64,000 nt of DNA from Rufibacter roseolus (lineage in GTDB: Bacteria > Bacteroidota > Bacteroidia > Cytophagales > Hymenobacteraceae). The stretch lies in contig NZ_JAFMSU010000001.1 of assembly GCF_017916365.1 (NCBI RefSeq), forward strand, positions 1,302,001 to 1,366,000, given 5' to 3'. A model generated the notes under the pieces. It did not search any database. It was not told the DNA's origin and worked only from the letters and a program-made list of their open reading frames with translations. This document shows, piece by piece, positions 1-9,139 of the stretch. Within the stretch, counting starts at the first letter, position 1. Each line of letters starts with the position of its first letter. A program made the translations under genes and the position numbers.

Positions 1-372
1 AACAGCTCTTTCACCTCAGACCAGTTCAACTACTACAGCCGGCGCATTGAGAAAGCGTTTGAGTATATGCAGACCTACTATGACAAAGAGGTTTCCCTCG
101 CCGATGTGGCCAAGGTAGTGAACATGCCCGAGGTCTCTTTCAGCCGGTTTATTAAAAAACGGACCGGAAAAACGTTTATCGAGAGCCTGAACGAGATTCG
201 GCTGGGGCACGCCTCGCGCATGCTCATAGACACCACCGAGACCATCTCGGAGGTGTCCTTCAAGTGCGGGTTCAACAACCTGTCTTACTTCAACCGTATT
301 TTCCGGCGCAAGAACGGCTGTACGCCCAAAGAATTCCGGCAGAACTACTCCGGTTCACGGGTTTTCATTTAA
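1..372 (+). CDS. AraC-family transcriptional regulator (C-terminal part)
   Basis: The frame is open from base 1, so this is the last 123 residues of a longer gene cut by the window edge. Both helix-turn-helix motifs of an AraC/XylS DNA-binding domain are visible: 'VSLADVAKVVNMPEVSFSR' is the first and 'TISEVSFKCGFNNLSYFNR' the second, followed by the family ending 'TPKEFRQNY'. The internal ATG at 67 is not the true start because homology to the domain begins before it. The missing N-terminus would carry the effector-binding part (often a cupin), so the ligand cannot be inferred. A 10-base gap separates it from the next gene. The family assignment is firm; the regulated target is unknown. Confidence 0.93.
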   Translation, partial: NSSFTSDQFNYYSRRIEKAFEYMQTYYDKEVSLADVAKVVNMPEVSFSRFIKKRTGKTFIESLNEIRLGHASRMLIDTTETISEVSFKCGFNNLSYFNRIFRRKNGCTPKEFRQNYSGSRVFI

Positions 373-382
373 GGGTGTAAGT

Positions 383-694
383 ATGAAATATAGGCTTTTG
401 CTCAACCTTGGAATCTGCTTAATCTATTTTTGGCTAATCATCAAATGGACTTGGAACACTTCAGGTGGTGACATAGCAGCAATGTTCTTCTTTACAGTTC
501 TATTTCTTCTGCATCTTACAGTTGTATTGATTTTTGTAGTAAAAGGTAAAGGCCCCACAAAATTTAGTTATCTCTATGGACTTTTACTTGGATTGGCCTT
601 GAATGTCTTGTCCTTTCAACTACTATCGGCATATAGAACTTTTAGATTTGAGAAAGAAGGCGATATTAGAGTTGTGATAGAAGAAGGGATTTGA
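383..694 (+). CDS. Small hypothetical membrane protein
   Basis: A 103-residue protein I do not recognise. About three hydrophobic segments are visible (roughly residues 5-21, 33-54 and 64-83), followed by a short charged tail, so it is probably an inner-membrane protein. It starts with ATG 10 bases after the stop of the AraC gene and could be co-transcribed with it. Its base composition is clearly more A/T-rich than the flanking genes, with many AAA, TTT and ATT codons, which suggests recent acquisition or weak constraint. It could be spurious, but the hydrophobic pattern and the following terminator support a real gene. Confidence 0.55.
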   Translation: MKYRLLLNLGICLIYFWLIIKWTWNTSGGDIAAMFFFTVLFLLHLTVVLIFVVKGKGPTKFSYLYGLLLGLALNVLSFQLLSAYRTFRFEKEGDIRVVIEEGI

Positions 695-740
695 TGAGTA
701 ACACTAATAGGAAGACTTGCCAATGAAAACCATTGTCTAC

Positions 741-775
741 CTAAGGCCGATTTCTGAAAAACAGGCTCTAAACGC
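741..775. repeat. Dispersed palindrome, copy 1 (decayed left arm)
   Basis: Core 'GGCCGATTTCTGAAAAACAG' followed by GCTCTAAACG. It lies between the 3' ends of the converging genes 383-694 and 868-1890. It belongs to the window-wide family of about 40-bp imperfect palindromes (see findings). Confidence 0.65.
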
Positions 776-802
776 CTCTCTAAATTTGAGTCCTGCAAAA
801 GT

Positions 803-840
803 AGAAATCCCCGCGTAAAATGGTTTACGCGGGGATTTCT
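803..840. terminator. Bidirectional hairpin terminator
   Basis: A perfect 17-bp inverted repeat (803-819 with 824-840) around a 4-base loop. AGAAA lies on the left edge and TTTCT on the right, so a short U-tract forms in either direction. It sits between the converging membrane-protein gene and the GH5 gene and probably serves both. It is unrelated in sequence to the dispersed palindromes. Confidence 0.85.
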
Positions 841-867
841 GTTGTAAAGCTGGTTTGAACACCCAGG

Positions 868-1890
868 CTAAGGCTGTGTTTTCTCTTGTTTGGCTTTCTC
901 CAGAAGTTGCTGCCTAACCAGCTGACCGGAGGCGCTGATGCTGGCTTCGGGCCACTGGCCGGGGGCGTTGGTGCCGGGTTTCAGGGCCGAGGCTGCTTCG
1001 TCTTTGTTTGCCACGGACCAGTTGCACCACGAGATCTGGTGCTGGTCCAGGAAAGCCCACCAAGCTTTGGCTTCGGCCTCGTCTACCTTTCCGTTGCCGT
1101 CGGCGGCGCAGGTCCCGAACTCGGTCACGAACAGCGGTGCGCCTTTTGCAATGGCTTTGGAAGCGATGTTGCGGAGTTCCTGTTTGTGGGTGGCGGCGTA
1201 GTAGTGCAGGGTGTAGGCAATGTTGCGGGCGTTGATGGGGTTCTCCGCCGCCTCGTCTACCCGCTGTGACCACATTCTGGTGCCGCAGACAATAACGTTA
1301 TCGGGATCGTGCTTCCGGATTTCTGCAATGATGGTCTCGTGGTAAGGTTTGATCTGGGTGGCCCAGTCAGCGTCTTGCAGGGGCTCGTTATACGGCTCGT
1401 AGATCACGTTGGGGTACTCTCCGTAGCGCTGGGCCATCTCCCCGAAGAACGCTTTGGCGGCCTCGGTGTGCTTGTGCGCCTCATGGTCGTGCCAGTCAAT
1501 GATGACGTAAATGCCCTCTTTGATGGCGGCTTCCACCACCGTGATCACCTTCTGCTTCTCGGCTTCGGGGTTCTTGAGGTATCCGCCCATGTCCACGCCC
1601 ATGGCGGCCCGCACCACGGTATTCTGCCAATCGTCTTTCAGCCATTTCACCGTGGCCGGATGATAGAAACTGCCCTGCCACTGGCTCCAGAAAAAAGACA
1701 TACCCCTGAGTTGCACCGCTTTCCCGTTCTGGTCTACCAGGTGCGTCCCCACAATGCTCAGTTGTCCGTGTTGCTCCACCGGCGTCTGTACCGCGGCAGG
1801 TTTATCCGGTACGGTGCTTTTGCACCCAAAACAAACTACCGCCGCCAGTAACACGGCGATGGTAAGGTACAGGAAATGCTTATTATTCAT
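868..1890 (-). CDS. GH5 endoglucanase, lipoprotein
   Basis: A 340-residue glycoside hydrolase family 5 enzyme, probably an endo-beta-1,4-glucanase (retaining mechanism). The N-terminus is a lipoprotein signal with the probable acylated Cys at 23 ('CFGC'). The catalytic barrel follows from about residue 40. Visible family motifs are 'VIIDWHDH' (129-136), the acid/base Glu169 in 'YEPYNEP', 'LHYYA' (228-232) and the nucleophile Glu257 in 'FVTEFGT'. The length fits a single GH5 domain without a CBM. As a lipoprotein it probably sits on the outer membrane. It lies next to a GH3 glucosidase on the same strand and near a GH9 and a sugar importer, which together suggest cellulose or mixed beta-glucan degradation. 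Mannanase activity is possible but less likely. Confidence 0.9.
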   Translation of the reverse strand: MNNKHFLYLTIAVLLAAVVCFGCKSTVPDKPAAVQTPVEQHGQLSIVGTHLVDQNGKAVQLRGMSFFWSQWQGSFYHPATVKWLKDDWQNTVVRAAMGVDMGGYLKNPEAEKQKVITVVEAAIKEGIYVIIDWHDHEAHKHTEAAKAFFGEMAQRYGEYPNVIYEPYNEPLQDADWATQIKPYHETIIAEIRKHDPDNVIVCGTRMWSQRVDEAAENPINARNIAYTLHYYAATHKQELRNIASKAIAKGAPLFVTEFGTCAADGNGKVDEAEAKAWWAFLDQHQISWCNWSVANKDEAASALKPGTNAPGQWPEASISASGQLVRQQLLEKAKQEKTQP

Positions 1891-1930
1891 AGAAGGAGGT
1901 GAGGTTTGGTTCTGAGAAAGGTTGGCTTTT

Positions 1931-1965
1931 TTAAGGCTGATTTCCGGAAAACGGCCCCTAAACAG
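1931..1965. repeat. Dispersed palindrome, copy 2
   Basis: 'AAGGCTGATTTCCGGAAAAC' followed by GGCCCCTAAAC. It lies 5' of the GH5 gene, just beyond the terminator hairpin of the GH3 gene. Family member, imperfect. Confidence 0.7.
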
Positions 1966-1995
1966 CTTGTCAACAAAGATTTTTTAAGCCAAAAG

Positions 1996-2057
1996 AAACA
2001 AGCTTTCCGTTTCGGGGCTGCTTTTGGGAAAGTGGGCCCTAAACGGAAAGCTTGTTT
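1996..2057 (-). terminator. Terminator hairpin of the GH3 gene; dispersed palindrome, copy 3
   Basis: The outer arms form a perfect 17-bp inverted repeat (1996-2012 with 2041-2057). They enclose a degenerate family core, GGGGCTGCTTTT-ggg-AAAGTGGGCCC. It begins 13 bases after the GH3 stop and ends in a T-rich tract on the minus strand (after position 1996), so it should act as a terminator. Confidence 0.75.
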
Positions 2058-2069
2058 ACAGGATATCGG

Positions 2070-4376
2070 TTATTGCAGGGTCACCACGGTTTTCTGGTCG
2101 CCTACCATCAGGTCGAAGGCGCCGGGCTCGGTTACCCATTTGCCGGCCTCGTTCACGAAAGCCAGGTCTTTGGCGGAGATGGTGAAGCTCACTTCTTTCT
2201 CCTCGCCGGGCTGCAGAGACACTTTGGAGAAAGCTCTCAGGCGTTTGGCAGACGGGGTGATGCTGGCGTACTGGTCGTGGCTGTAGAGTTCCACTGCTTT
2301 CTTGCCGGCCTTGCTGCCGGTGTTCCGCACCCGCACAGTTACCTTTAGGTTGTCATTGTTACCGAAGGTGGTTTTGTCTACGCGCAGGTCAGAGAAAGCG
2401 AAAGTGGTGTAGCTCAAACCGTGCCCGAACGGCCACTGCGGGTTGAAGCCACGGTTTCCGGCGGCGTTAGGAATGTCCTCGCGGATGATCTCGGTGCCTT
2501 TGTGGTCATAGGTCAGCACGTCGCCGGAGAATCTTGGGTAAGTGAAAGGCAATACGCCGTCTGGGTTATAGTCTCCGAACAGCACATCGGCAATCGCCGC
2601 GGCCCCGAAGGTAGCCGGACGGTAAGCCATCACAATTGCATCGGCCAACGGCTCCACTGAAGAAAGCACACGTGGTCTGCCTTCCAGCAATACAATGATT
2701 ACCGGTTTGCCGGTTTCTTTGGCGGCTCTTACCAGGGCTAGTTGGTTTTCCTCCAGGTCAAGGTCATCAATCACACCAGGGCTCTCGGCGTAGGCTTTCT
2801 CGCCTAGGCAAAGCACGATGGCCTGGGCCTGGGCAGCGTCTCTTTTCAGCTGGGCCACGCTGTAGTTGGCGGCGTTGCTGAATTCAGCCACAGAACGGGA
2901 GATCACATTGTTCTTCCCGATTTCGGCCACTAGGCCTTGGATCACGGTTTTGGCTTTGGCTGGGTACTGGGTCTCATCGGTTCCTTGCCAGATGTAAGAC
3001 CAGCTGCCGTGTAATGCCGCCAGGGTGTTGGCCGTAGGGCCGGCTACCACAATCTTGGAAGTCTTTTTAAGCGGCAGTACCTGGTTGTTGTTTTTCAATA
3101 GGGTGATGCTTTCCAGGGCCGACTGCAGTGATACCTGGTCAAACTCTGCTTTGTGAATGGTGGTTTTCAAGGCTGCTTTTGGTCTCACCTGCTCAAACAA
3201 GCCTAATTTCTTCTTTAGGGCCAGGATGCGGCGCACCGAGGTGTTGATACGGTCCTCAGTGATGGTGCCTTCTTTCACCAGGGCCACCAGGTGGTCATAG
3301 AAAGACAAATCCATAGGCACCATGCTCATGTCCAGGCCGGCATCCACGGCCATGCGCACCGCTTCTTTAGGCGTGGCGGCTACTTTGTGGCGGGTGTGCA
3401 GACGGATTACGTCTTCCCAGTCAGACACGGCCACGCCTTCAAAGCCCAGTTCGTTCCGCAGGATTTGGGTCAGGTAGTACTTGCTGCCGTGCACCGGTAC
3501 GCCGTTGATCTCGCCGGAGTTGATCATGACAGTAGAAGCGCCGGCTTCCACGGCCGCTTTGAACGGCGGCAGGAAAATCTCGCGCAGCATCTGCTCCGGA
3601 ATGTAAGAAGGCGTGCGGTCTTTACCGGTAGAAGGGTAGGAGTAGCCCAGGAAGTGCTTCATACAGGCGGCCACCGTGAAATCCGGACCTTTGCCGTTCT
3701 GCTCATAGCCTCTGATGGCGGCGGCGCCCATGGTTTTCACAACAAACACGTCTTCGCCGAAGGTTTCCTCGAAACGCGGCCACAGCGGCTGACGGCCCAC
3801 GTCCAATACCGGGTCAAAATTCCACGGAATACCGGCGGCACGCGTTTCCAGGGCGGTGATCTGGGCCAGGCGGTTCACCAACTCGGGGTTACGGGTGGCG
3901 GCCATGCCGATGTTGTGCGGGTAAAGGGTGGTGCCGGCCAGGTAGTTGTTCCCGTGGATGGCGTCAATGCCGTAGATCACCGGGATTTTCAGGCGGGTTT
4001 TGTCGGTCACGTCATGGATGGCGTTCAGGACGGTGTGCCACTCGTCAATGGTGTAAGCCCGGCCTTTCACGTTCAGAATGGAGCCGATATGGTGGTTCAC
4101 CAGCACATTCCGCAGCTTGGCGGTGTCTACGGTGGCCGCTTCGCTGTCTTTCAGGATAAGGTCAATGGTGAGCTGCGTCATCTGCCCTACTTTTTCCTCC
4201 ACGGTCATTCTGGAGAGCAGGTCCTCAATCTGCTGGTCGCGGGCCTGGGTGGCCGGGGCGGTGCTGGTGGCCGCAGACATGGAAGCTTCTGGTTTGGCTG
4301 ACTGTCCCGTCTGGGTAGAACTGCAGGCCTGCAGCCCTAGCGCCAACACCAAAGCCATTGGGGTAAGGTATCTCAT
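2070..4376 (-). CDS. GH3 beta-glucosidase (beta-glucan exohydrolase type), lipoprotein
   Basis: A 768-residue family 3 glycoside hydrolase releasing glucose from beta-linked gluco-oligosaccharides. I chose the ATG at 4376 because it begins a clean lipoprotein signal (acylated Cys18 in 'LQAC'); the frame is open to 4508 but the extra residues are not signal-like. The N-terminal barrel has 'IPVIYGIDAIHG' (131-142), 'KHF' (240-242) and the nucleophile Asp319 in 'GVAVSDWED'. The alpha/beta domain and a fibronectin-III-like C-terminal domain follow. The 'YGIDAIHGNNY' signature is that of the plant-ExoI/cellodextrinase branch rather than BglX. It is divergent from the HTCS at 4958 and followed on the same strand by the GH5, which fits a role as the terminal glucosidase of the cellulose cluster. 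Confidence 0.93.
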   Translation of the reverse strand: MRYLTPMALVLALGLQACSSTQTGQSAKPEASMSAATSTAPATQARDQQIEDLLSRMTVEEKVGQMTQLTIDLILKDSEAATVDTAKLRNVLVNHHIGSILNVKGRAYTIDEWHTVLNAIHDVTDKTRLKIPVIYGIDAIHGNNYLAGTTLYPHNIGMAATRNPELVNRLAQITALETRAAGIPWNFDPVLDVGRQPLWPRFEETFGEDVFVVKTMGAAAIRGYEQNGKGPDFTVAACMKHFLGYSYPSTGKDRTPSYIPEQMLREIFLPPFKAAVEAGASTVMINSGEINGVPVHGSKYYLTQILRNELGFEGVAVSDWEDVIRLHTRHKVAATPKEAVRMAVDAGLDMSMVPMDLSFYDHLVALVKEGTITEDRINTSVRRILALKKKLGLFEQVRPKAALKTTIHKAEFDQVSLQSALESITLLKNNNQVLPLKKTSKIVVAGPTANTLAALHGSWSYIWQGTDETQYPAKAKTVIQGLVAEIGKNNVISRSVAEFSNAANYSVAQLKRDAAQAQAIVLCLGEKAYAESPGVIDDLDLEENQLALVRAAKETGKPVIIVLLEGRPRVLSSVEPLADAIVMAYRPATFGAAAIADVLFGDYNPDGVLPFTYPRFSGDVLTYDHKGTEIIREDIPNAAGNRGFNPQWPFGHGLSYTTFAFSDLRVDKTTFGNNDNLKVTVRVRNTGSKAGKKAVELYSHDQYASITPSAKRLRAFSKVSLQPGEEKEVSFTISAKDLAFVNEAGKWVTEPGAFDLMVGDQKTVVTLQ

Positions 4377-4619
4377 TGTTTTCGGTTGGTTGATTTTGGT
4401 CGGAAGATGCCCTGCCCCGGAGTGCCCGAAACAGGGATTGTACAAGTATAAAGCATCTTTTTGAGGAGACCTTCGGCCATGGGCCATTCTTAACAAATGG
4501 ACCACCAAAAGGAAACATTTGATACTTCAGGGGCGCTGCCAAAGCCGCTACCTTTGACCACAGTGGGAGTTTGGCGCCTGCCTCTATGGTTAACATTCTT
4601 TCGCCGGTCCAGTCAAAAA

Positions 4620-4650
4620 TTGGGGTTCTGTTAGCAAAGTCGTAACTTTT
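4620..4650 (+). promoter_or_regulatory. Possible Bacteroidota promoter for the HTCS gene
   Basis: TTGG (4620-4623), a 19-base spacer, then TAACTTTT (4643-4650), which matches TAnnTTTG except for the last base. If used, transcription would start near 4657 and leave a leader of about 300 nt that contains both dispersed palindromes of this region. Confidence 0.35.
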
Positions 4651-4680
4651 GGGAGTTTAAACCTCAAAATGGCAAGCATC

Positions 4681-4716
4681 CGTTTCAAGGCAGTTTTCTA
4701 CAAAACGGCTTAAAAG
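4681..4716. repeat. Dispersed palindrome, copy 4
   Basis: CGTTTCAAGGCAGTTTT, loop CTAC, then AAAACGGCTTAAAAG. Imperfect stem. It lies in the divergent GH3/HTCS region, so it cannot be a simple 3'-end terminator. Confidence 0.65.
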
Positions 4717-4812
4717 CTTTCCTTGATTAGGGAACGTTTTGCAGGATTGGTCTGTGTTGGAGGGGTTAGAATGATAACTGCCTCATTGGGTTTTAGTTAA
4801 TTCTGAAAGGCC

Positions 4813-4850
4813 CCGTTTTAGTGCCGGTTTTCTGAAAATAGGCCTCAAAG
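4813..4850. repeat. Dispersed palindrome, copy 5
   Basis: CCGTTTTAGTGCCGGTTTT, loop CTG, then AAAATAGGCCTCAAAG. Second copy in the divergent region, about 110 bases upstream of the HTCS start. Confidence 0.65.
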
Positions 4851-4957
4851 ACAAAGGAAAATAAAGGTGGGTTCCGCCTGCCGGTGAAACATCAAATAAA
4901 TGGCCCCAGCCCATGGCAAGGGGTGGGTTTAAGATAAATTTCCACTGAAGATCAGGT

Positions 4958-7900
4958 ATGGGAGTAAAAAGATGGGTAGTGGTAGTGCTGGTGCTGCTGG
5001 GGTCGTTGGCCCAACAGAGTCAGGCGCAGGCGCCGGGGCAGTTCAGGTTTTCGTCTATAGACATGGACCAGGGCTTGTCCAGCAACCAGGTGAAGTGTTT
5101 CCTTAAAGACAGCCGCGGCTACCTGTGGGTGGGCACCGTCTCGGGTGGTCTGAACCGCTATGACGGCAATAAACTCAAGGTCTACAAGTCCCAGTCCAAC
5201 GACACCACTTCGCTCATCAGCAATGATGTGACCAAGCTGCTGGAAGGCCCCGACGGGCGCATCTGGGTACAGACCTTCCAGGGCAATTGCATCTTTGACC
5301 CGCAGACCGAGCGGTTCCACCGAAACCCCCAGGCCTTTTATAAACAATATAAACTGCCGGCATCCAGCGTGGTGCAGGATATCCTCAAAGACCGGGAAGG
5401 TAACTTCTGGTTTGTAGTGTCGGGCCAGGGACTGGTGAAGTACAATGTGCGCAATAAAAGCTCTGTGCACCTCAAGCACGCTTTCTCTGCCAAAAGCAGC
5501 CTGAGCACGAACAATATATCGTCCATCGGCCAGACTTCCCGCGGCGATATCTGGATGGTGCACCAAAATGGCCTCCTGGAGCGGCTGGACGGCAAAACCC
5601 TCAAAGTAGTAGAGCGCAACGACGACATCTACCGCAAATACAGCCAGGAAACGCAGGACTACGCCCTCACCGTGGACACTAATAATGACCTGTGGCTCTA
5701 CGTGCGCGAAAGGGAAGGAGGCGTTTACTTTTACTCCAGCGCAGGTAAAACGCTCCAGCATTTCCACAAAGACTCTCCGGGACTGCAGCTCAACAACAAC
5801 CTGGTGCGCGGCATCATTGAAGGCGCCCCGGGCAAGATCTGGGTGGGCACCGATCACGGCGGCATCAACGTCATTGACAAGAAGAACCTCACGGTCCAGT
5901 ACATCCGGCACGACAAGGAGTCTGACCAGAGCTTGGTGGATAACAGCATCCACTCTCTGTACAAAGACAACCAGGGCATTATCTGGGTGGGTACCTTCAA
6001 GAAAGGCATCAACTACTACCACCAGAACATCATCCGGTTTCCGCATGTCAAGTCCCAGTCCTCGGTGCCGGGCAGCCTGCCGTTTGATGATGTGAACGCC
6101 TTTGCCGAAGACGCTAAAGGCAATCTCTGGATTGGCACGAACGGTGCCGGTCTGCTTTATTTAGACCGGGCCACCGGCCAGTACACCCGCTACACGCATA
6201 ACCCCAAAGACGCTGCCAGCCTCTCCAGCGACATCATTGTGAGCCTGCTCATTGACCGCAACCAGAAACTGTGGGTGGGCACCTACCTTGGCGGGCTTTC
6301 GCGGCTGGAGGGCCAGAAGTTCGTGCATTATAAAAATGAGCCGGGAAATCCCCACAGCCTCTCTGACAACAACATCTGGGAACTGTACGAAGACACCAAG
6401 GGCAACCTCTGGATTGGCACGCTCAGGGGCGGGCTGGAACTCTTTGATCCGAAGCTGAACGGGTTCATCCACTCCAAAGGCGGTGCAGGCAAATTCCCCA
6501 ACCACTGCGATTACATCAGCTCCATCACCGAGGACCGGCAGGGGAATCTCTGGGTGGGCGGCGGCTACGGTATTGACGTCTTCAACAAGGAAACGGGCAA
6601 GAGTACTTTTTTCCTCCATGATCCCAAGAACCCCAAGAGCCTCCTTAGCAACAACATCACCTATATAAAAAGAGACAGCCGGAATAACATTTGGATCGCG
6701 ACCACCGAGGGGCTGGACCTGTACAATGAGCGTGATAACTCTTTCACCCATTTCACGGTCAAAGACGGGCTGCCCAACAACACCATCACCACCATTCTAG
6801 AAGACAAAAGCGGTAACCTGTGGGTGAGCACCCATAACGGCATCGCCAACGTCATTGTCAAGCAACAGGGAAAGGGGTACCGCTATGATTTCGTAAGCTA
6901 CGATGAGCAGGACGGCTTGCAGGGCAAAGCCTTCAATGAGAACGCGGCCCTGAGTACCCGCCGGGGGGAACTGATCTTTGGCGGCTCAAACGGTTTCAAC
7001 ATTTTCACCCCTAGCCGGATTGAGAAGAACAAGGTACCGCCCAAGGTGGTGTTCACAGATTTTCAGTTGTTCAACCGGAGCCTGGTGCCCAACCAACCCG
7101 TTGATGACCGCGTGATTCTGGAAAAGTCCATCTCTGATACCCGCGAAATAACCCTGCAACATGACGAGAACGTGTTCTCCATTGAGTTTGCGGCCCTGAA
7201 CTACATTCACCCGGAGAAGAACCGCTACCGCTACAAACTGGAAGGCTTTGACAAAGAGTGGCACCCTATCACTGACGGAAACCGGAAGATCACCTACACC
7301 AACCTGGACCCAGGTGAGTATAAGTTCAAGGTGATGGCCGCTAACAATGACGGCGTCTGGACCCCCACCCCGGCCACCATGAAGATTACTGTGCTGGCAC
7401 CTTTCTGGCAAACGCCCCTGGCTTTTCTGCTCTATGCGGCGGTAGTAGTGGTGGGGCTGGTTATGATCCGGCGGATAGAGCTCAAAAAGGCCATTGCCAG
7501 GTTTGAGATGGAGCAGGAGAGAAGGGAGGCCCGGCAGTTGCACGAGCTGGATATCCTGAAAATCAAGTTCTTCACCAACGTGAGCCATGAGTTCCGGACG
7601 CCGCTTACCCTCATTCTGGCGCCTATCGAGAAACTGCTAAAAACCACCACTGACCCCGAGGTGCATCAGCAGTACCAGATGATCAACAAGAATGCCCGGC
7701 GCCTCCTGAACATGGTGAACCAGCTGCTTGATTTCAAAAAGATGGACGTGGAGGACATTAAACTCTCGCCGTCTGAGGGCAATGTGGTGGCTTTTGTGGA
7801 AGAAACTGTCCATTCCTTCGGGGACCTTTCTGATAAGAAGCATATTTCCCTTTCCTTCCAGACCGAGGTGCCCGAACTGCACACGTCCTTCGACAAGGAT

Positions 7901-9136
7901 AAACTGGAGAAGATCCTGTTCAACCTGCTCTCCAACGCCTTTAAGTTCACCCCGGAGCACGGCCGAATCTCGGTGGAGCTCAACTGCCATAACAATGACT
8001 CCTCTTCAGAGGGGATTAAGATCCTTGAGATCAAAGTCAAAGACAGCGGCATTGGCATTGCCAAAGAAAACCACAAAAAGATCTTTGAGCGCTTCTTCCG
8101 CGACACCGTGCCCAGCCACATGGTGAACCAGGGCAGCGGCATCGGGTTGGCGTTGGTGCAGGAGTTTGTGCACCTGCACGGGGGCGTGATCTCCGTGGAG
8201 AGTGCCCCTGGCCAAGGAAGCTCCTTTACCGTGACCATTCCGGTGAAAGAACTAAGCAAGGCGCAGGCAAGCGAGGAGATTCCGGTGGAAGAAATCAAGG
8301 AGCCAAGCCAGCCGGTGCAGGCAGAACCTGTGAAACCCCAGAAACCGGTGTTCGCCGACAACAAACCCGTAGTGCTGGTGGTGGAAGACAACGACGATTT
8401 CAGGTTCTACCTCAAAGACAGCCTGAAGCCGCATTTCAACATACTGGAGGCCCGTGACGGCAAGGAGGGCTGGCAAAAAGCGCTCTTCCACCTGCCAGAC
8501 CTCATTGTGAGCGACCTCATGATGCCTGAGGTAGACGGCATGGAGTTCTGCCAGAAGATAAAGGCCGACCCCAGAACCTCGCAGATCCCGTTTGTGCTGC
8601 TTACCGCCCACGCCTCAGACGAGAAGAAACTCAAAGGCCTGGACGTGGGCGCCAATGATTACCTAACCAAGCCCTTCAACTTTGATATGCTATTGTCCCG
8701 CATCCGGAACCTGATTTCCCAGCGGGCGCTTTTGCAGAAGGTGTTTGAGAAGAAGATTAGCGTGCAGGCCAGCGAGAACGAGATTGTGTCCCTGGACGAT
8801 AAACTCATCCGGAAAGCCATCAAGTACGTGGAGGACAACCTGTCCAACCCAGACCTGTCGGTGGAGGAGATGAGCAGGGAACTGGGCGTGAGTCGGGTGC
8901 ACCTGTATAAGAAGATGATGGCCATCACGGGGCAGTCGCCGGTGGAATTCATCCGGAAGATTCGCCTGCAGCATGCGGCCCAGTTCCTGGAGAAAAGCCA
9001 GCTTACGGTGGCCGAGGTGGCTTACAAGGTGGGCTTCAACAACCGGAAATACTTCACCAAGTACTTCAAGGAGGAGTACAACATACTGCCCTCTAATTAC
9101 GCCGAAAGTCTGCATAACGAGAAAAAGGAATCTTAA
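4958..9136 (+). CDS. Hybrid two-component system sensor/regulator (HTCS)
   Basis: A 1392-residue single-polypeptide sensor typical of Bacteroidota glycan regulation. The order of domains is: signal peptide (1-25); periplasmic two-component-regulator propeller repeats ending in 'LWVGT/IWVGT' motifs (about 30-720); a Y_Y_Y domain (about 725-805); one membrane segment (about 818-838); histidine kinase with phospho-acceptor His877 in 'NVSHEFRTPLTLIL'; ATPase with N-box 'LLSNAFKF' and G-boxes 'DSGIGIA' and 'GSGIGLAL'; a receiver with Asp1186 in 'VSDLMMPEVDG' and a downstream 'LTKPF'; and an AraC-type double HTH (about 1285-1388). All catalytic residues are present, so it should be functional. It lies between GH3/GH5 and GH9/MFS genes and presumably induces them in response to a beta-gluco-oligosaccharide. 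No SusCD pair is adjacent, which is unusual for an HTCS. Confidence 0.96.
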   Translation: MGVKRWVVVVLVLLGSLAQQSQAQAPGQFRFSSIDMDQGLSSNQVKCFLKDSRGYLWVGTVSGGLNRYDGNKLKVYKSQSNDTTSLISNDVTKLLEGPDGRIWVQTFQGNCIFDPQTERFHRNPQAFYKQYKLPASSVVQDILKDREGNFWFVVSGQGLVKYNVRNKSSVHLKHAFSAKSSLSTNNISSIGQTSRGDIWMVHQNGLLERLDGKTLKVVERNDDIYRKYSQETQDYALTVDTNNDLWLYVREREGGVYFYSSAGKTLQHFHKDSPGLQLNNNLVRGIIEGAPGKIWVGTDHGGINVIDKKNLTVQYIRHDKESDQSLVDNSIHSLYKDNQGIIWVGTFKKGINYYHQNIIRFPHVKSQSSVPGSLPFDDVNAFAEDAKGNLWIGTNGAGLLYLDRATGQYTRYTHNPKDAASLSSDIIVSLLIDRNQKLWVGTYLGGLSRLEGQKFVHYKNEPGNPHSLSDNNIWELYEDTKGNLWIGTLRGGLELFDPKLNGFIHSKGGAGKFPNHCDYISSITEDRQGNLWVGGGYGIDVFNKETGKSTFFLHDPKNPKSLLSNNITYIKRDSRNNIWIATTEGLDLYNERDNSFTHFTVKDGLPNNTITTILEDKSGNLWVSTHNGIANVIVKQQGKGYRYDFVSYDEQDGLQGKAFNENAALSTRRGELIFGGSNGFNIFTPSRIEKNKVPPKVVFTDFQLFNRSLVPNQPVDDRVILEKSISDTREITLQHDENVFSIEFAALNYIHPEKNRYRYKLEGFDKEWHPITDGNRKITYTNLDPGEYKFKVMAANNDGVWTPTPATMKITVLAPFWQTPLAFLLYAAVVVVGLVMIRRIELKKAIARFEMEQERREARQLHELDILKIKFFTNVSHEFRTPLTLILAPIEKLLKTTTDPEVHQQYQMINKNARRLLNMVNQLLDFKKMDVEDIKLSPSEGNVVAFVEETVHSFGDLSDKKHISLSFQTEVPELHTSFDKDKLEKILFNLLSNAFKFTPEHGRISVELNCHNNDSSSEGIKILEIKVKDSGIGIAKENHKKIFERFFRDTVPSHMVNQGSGIGLALVQEFVHLHGGVISVESAPGQGSSFTVTIPVKELSKAQASEEIPVEEIKEPSQPVQAEPVKPQKPVFADNKPVVLVVEDNDDFRFYLKDSLKPHFNILEARDGKEGWQKALFHLPDLIVSDLMMPEVDGMEFCQKIKADPRTSQIPFVLLTAHASDEKKLKGLDVGANDYLTKPFNFDMLLSRIRNLISQRALLQKVFEKKISVQASENEIVSLDDKLIRKAIKYVEDNLSNPDLSVEEMSRELGVSRVHLYKKMMAITGQSPVEFIRKIRLQHAAQFLEKSQLTVAEVAYKVGFNNRKYFTKYFKEEYNILPSNYAESLHNEKKES

Positions 9137-9139
9137 AGT

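Larger units (their letters stand above)
4377..4957. other. 581-bp divergent intergenic region (GH3 / HTCS)
   Basis: It separates the divergently transcribed GH3 and HTCS genes and holds two dispersed palindromes (4681-4716, 4813-4850). A plausible promoter for the HTCS lies at 4620-4650. On the minus strand a near-consensus -7 box, TATACTTG (4450-4443), could serve the GH3 gene, but no -33 TTTG lies at the right distance. I see no gene in it. Confidence 0.6.

Noticed and set aside
3291-4301. 336-codon plus-strand frame antisense to the first GH3 gene
   Set aside because: Shadow frame with no features. GH3 motifs are on the minus strand.
4952-6046. 364-codon minus-strand frame over the HTCS sensor domain
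   Set aside because: Antisense shadow of the propeller repeats; the repeated look comes from the propeller motifs read backwards.
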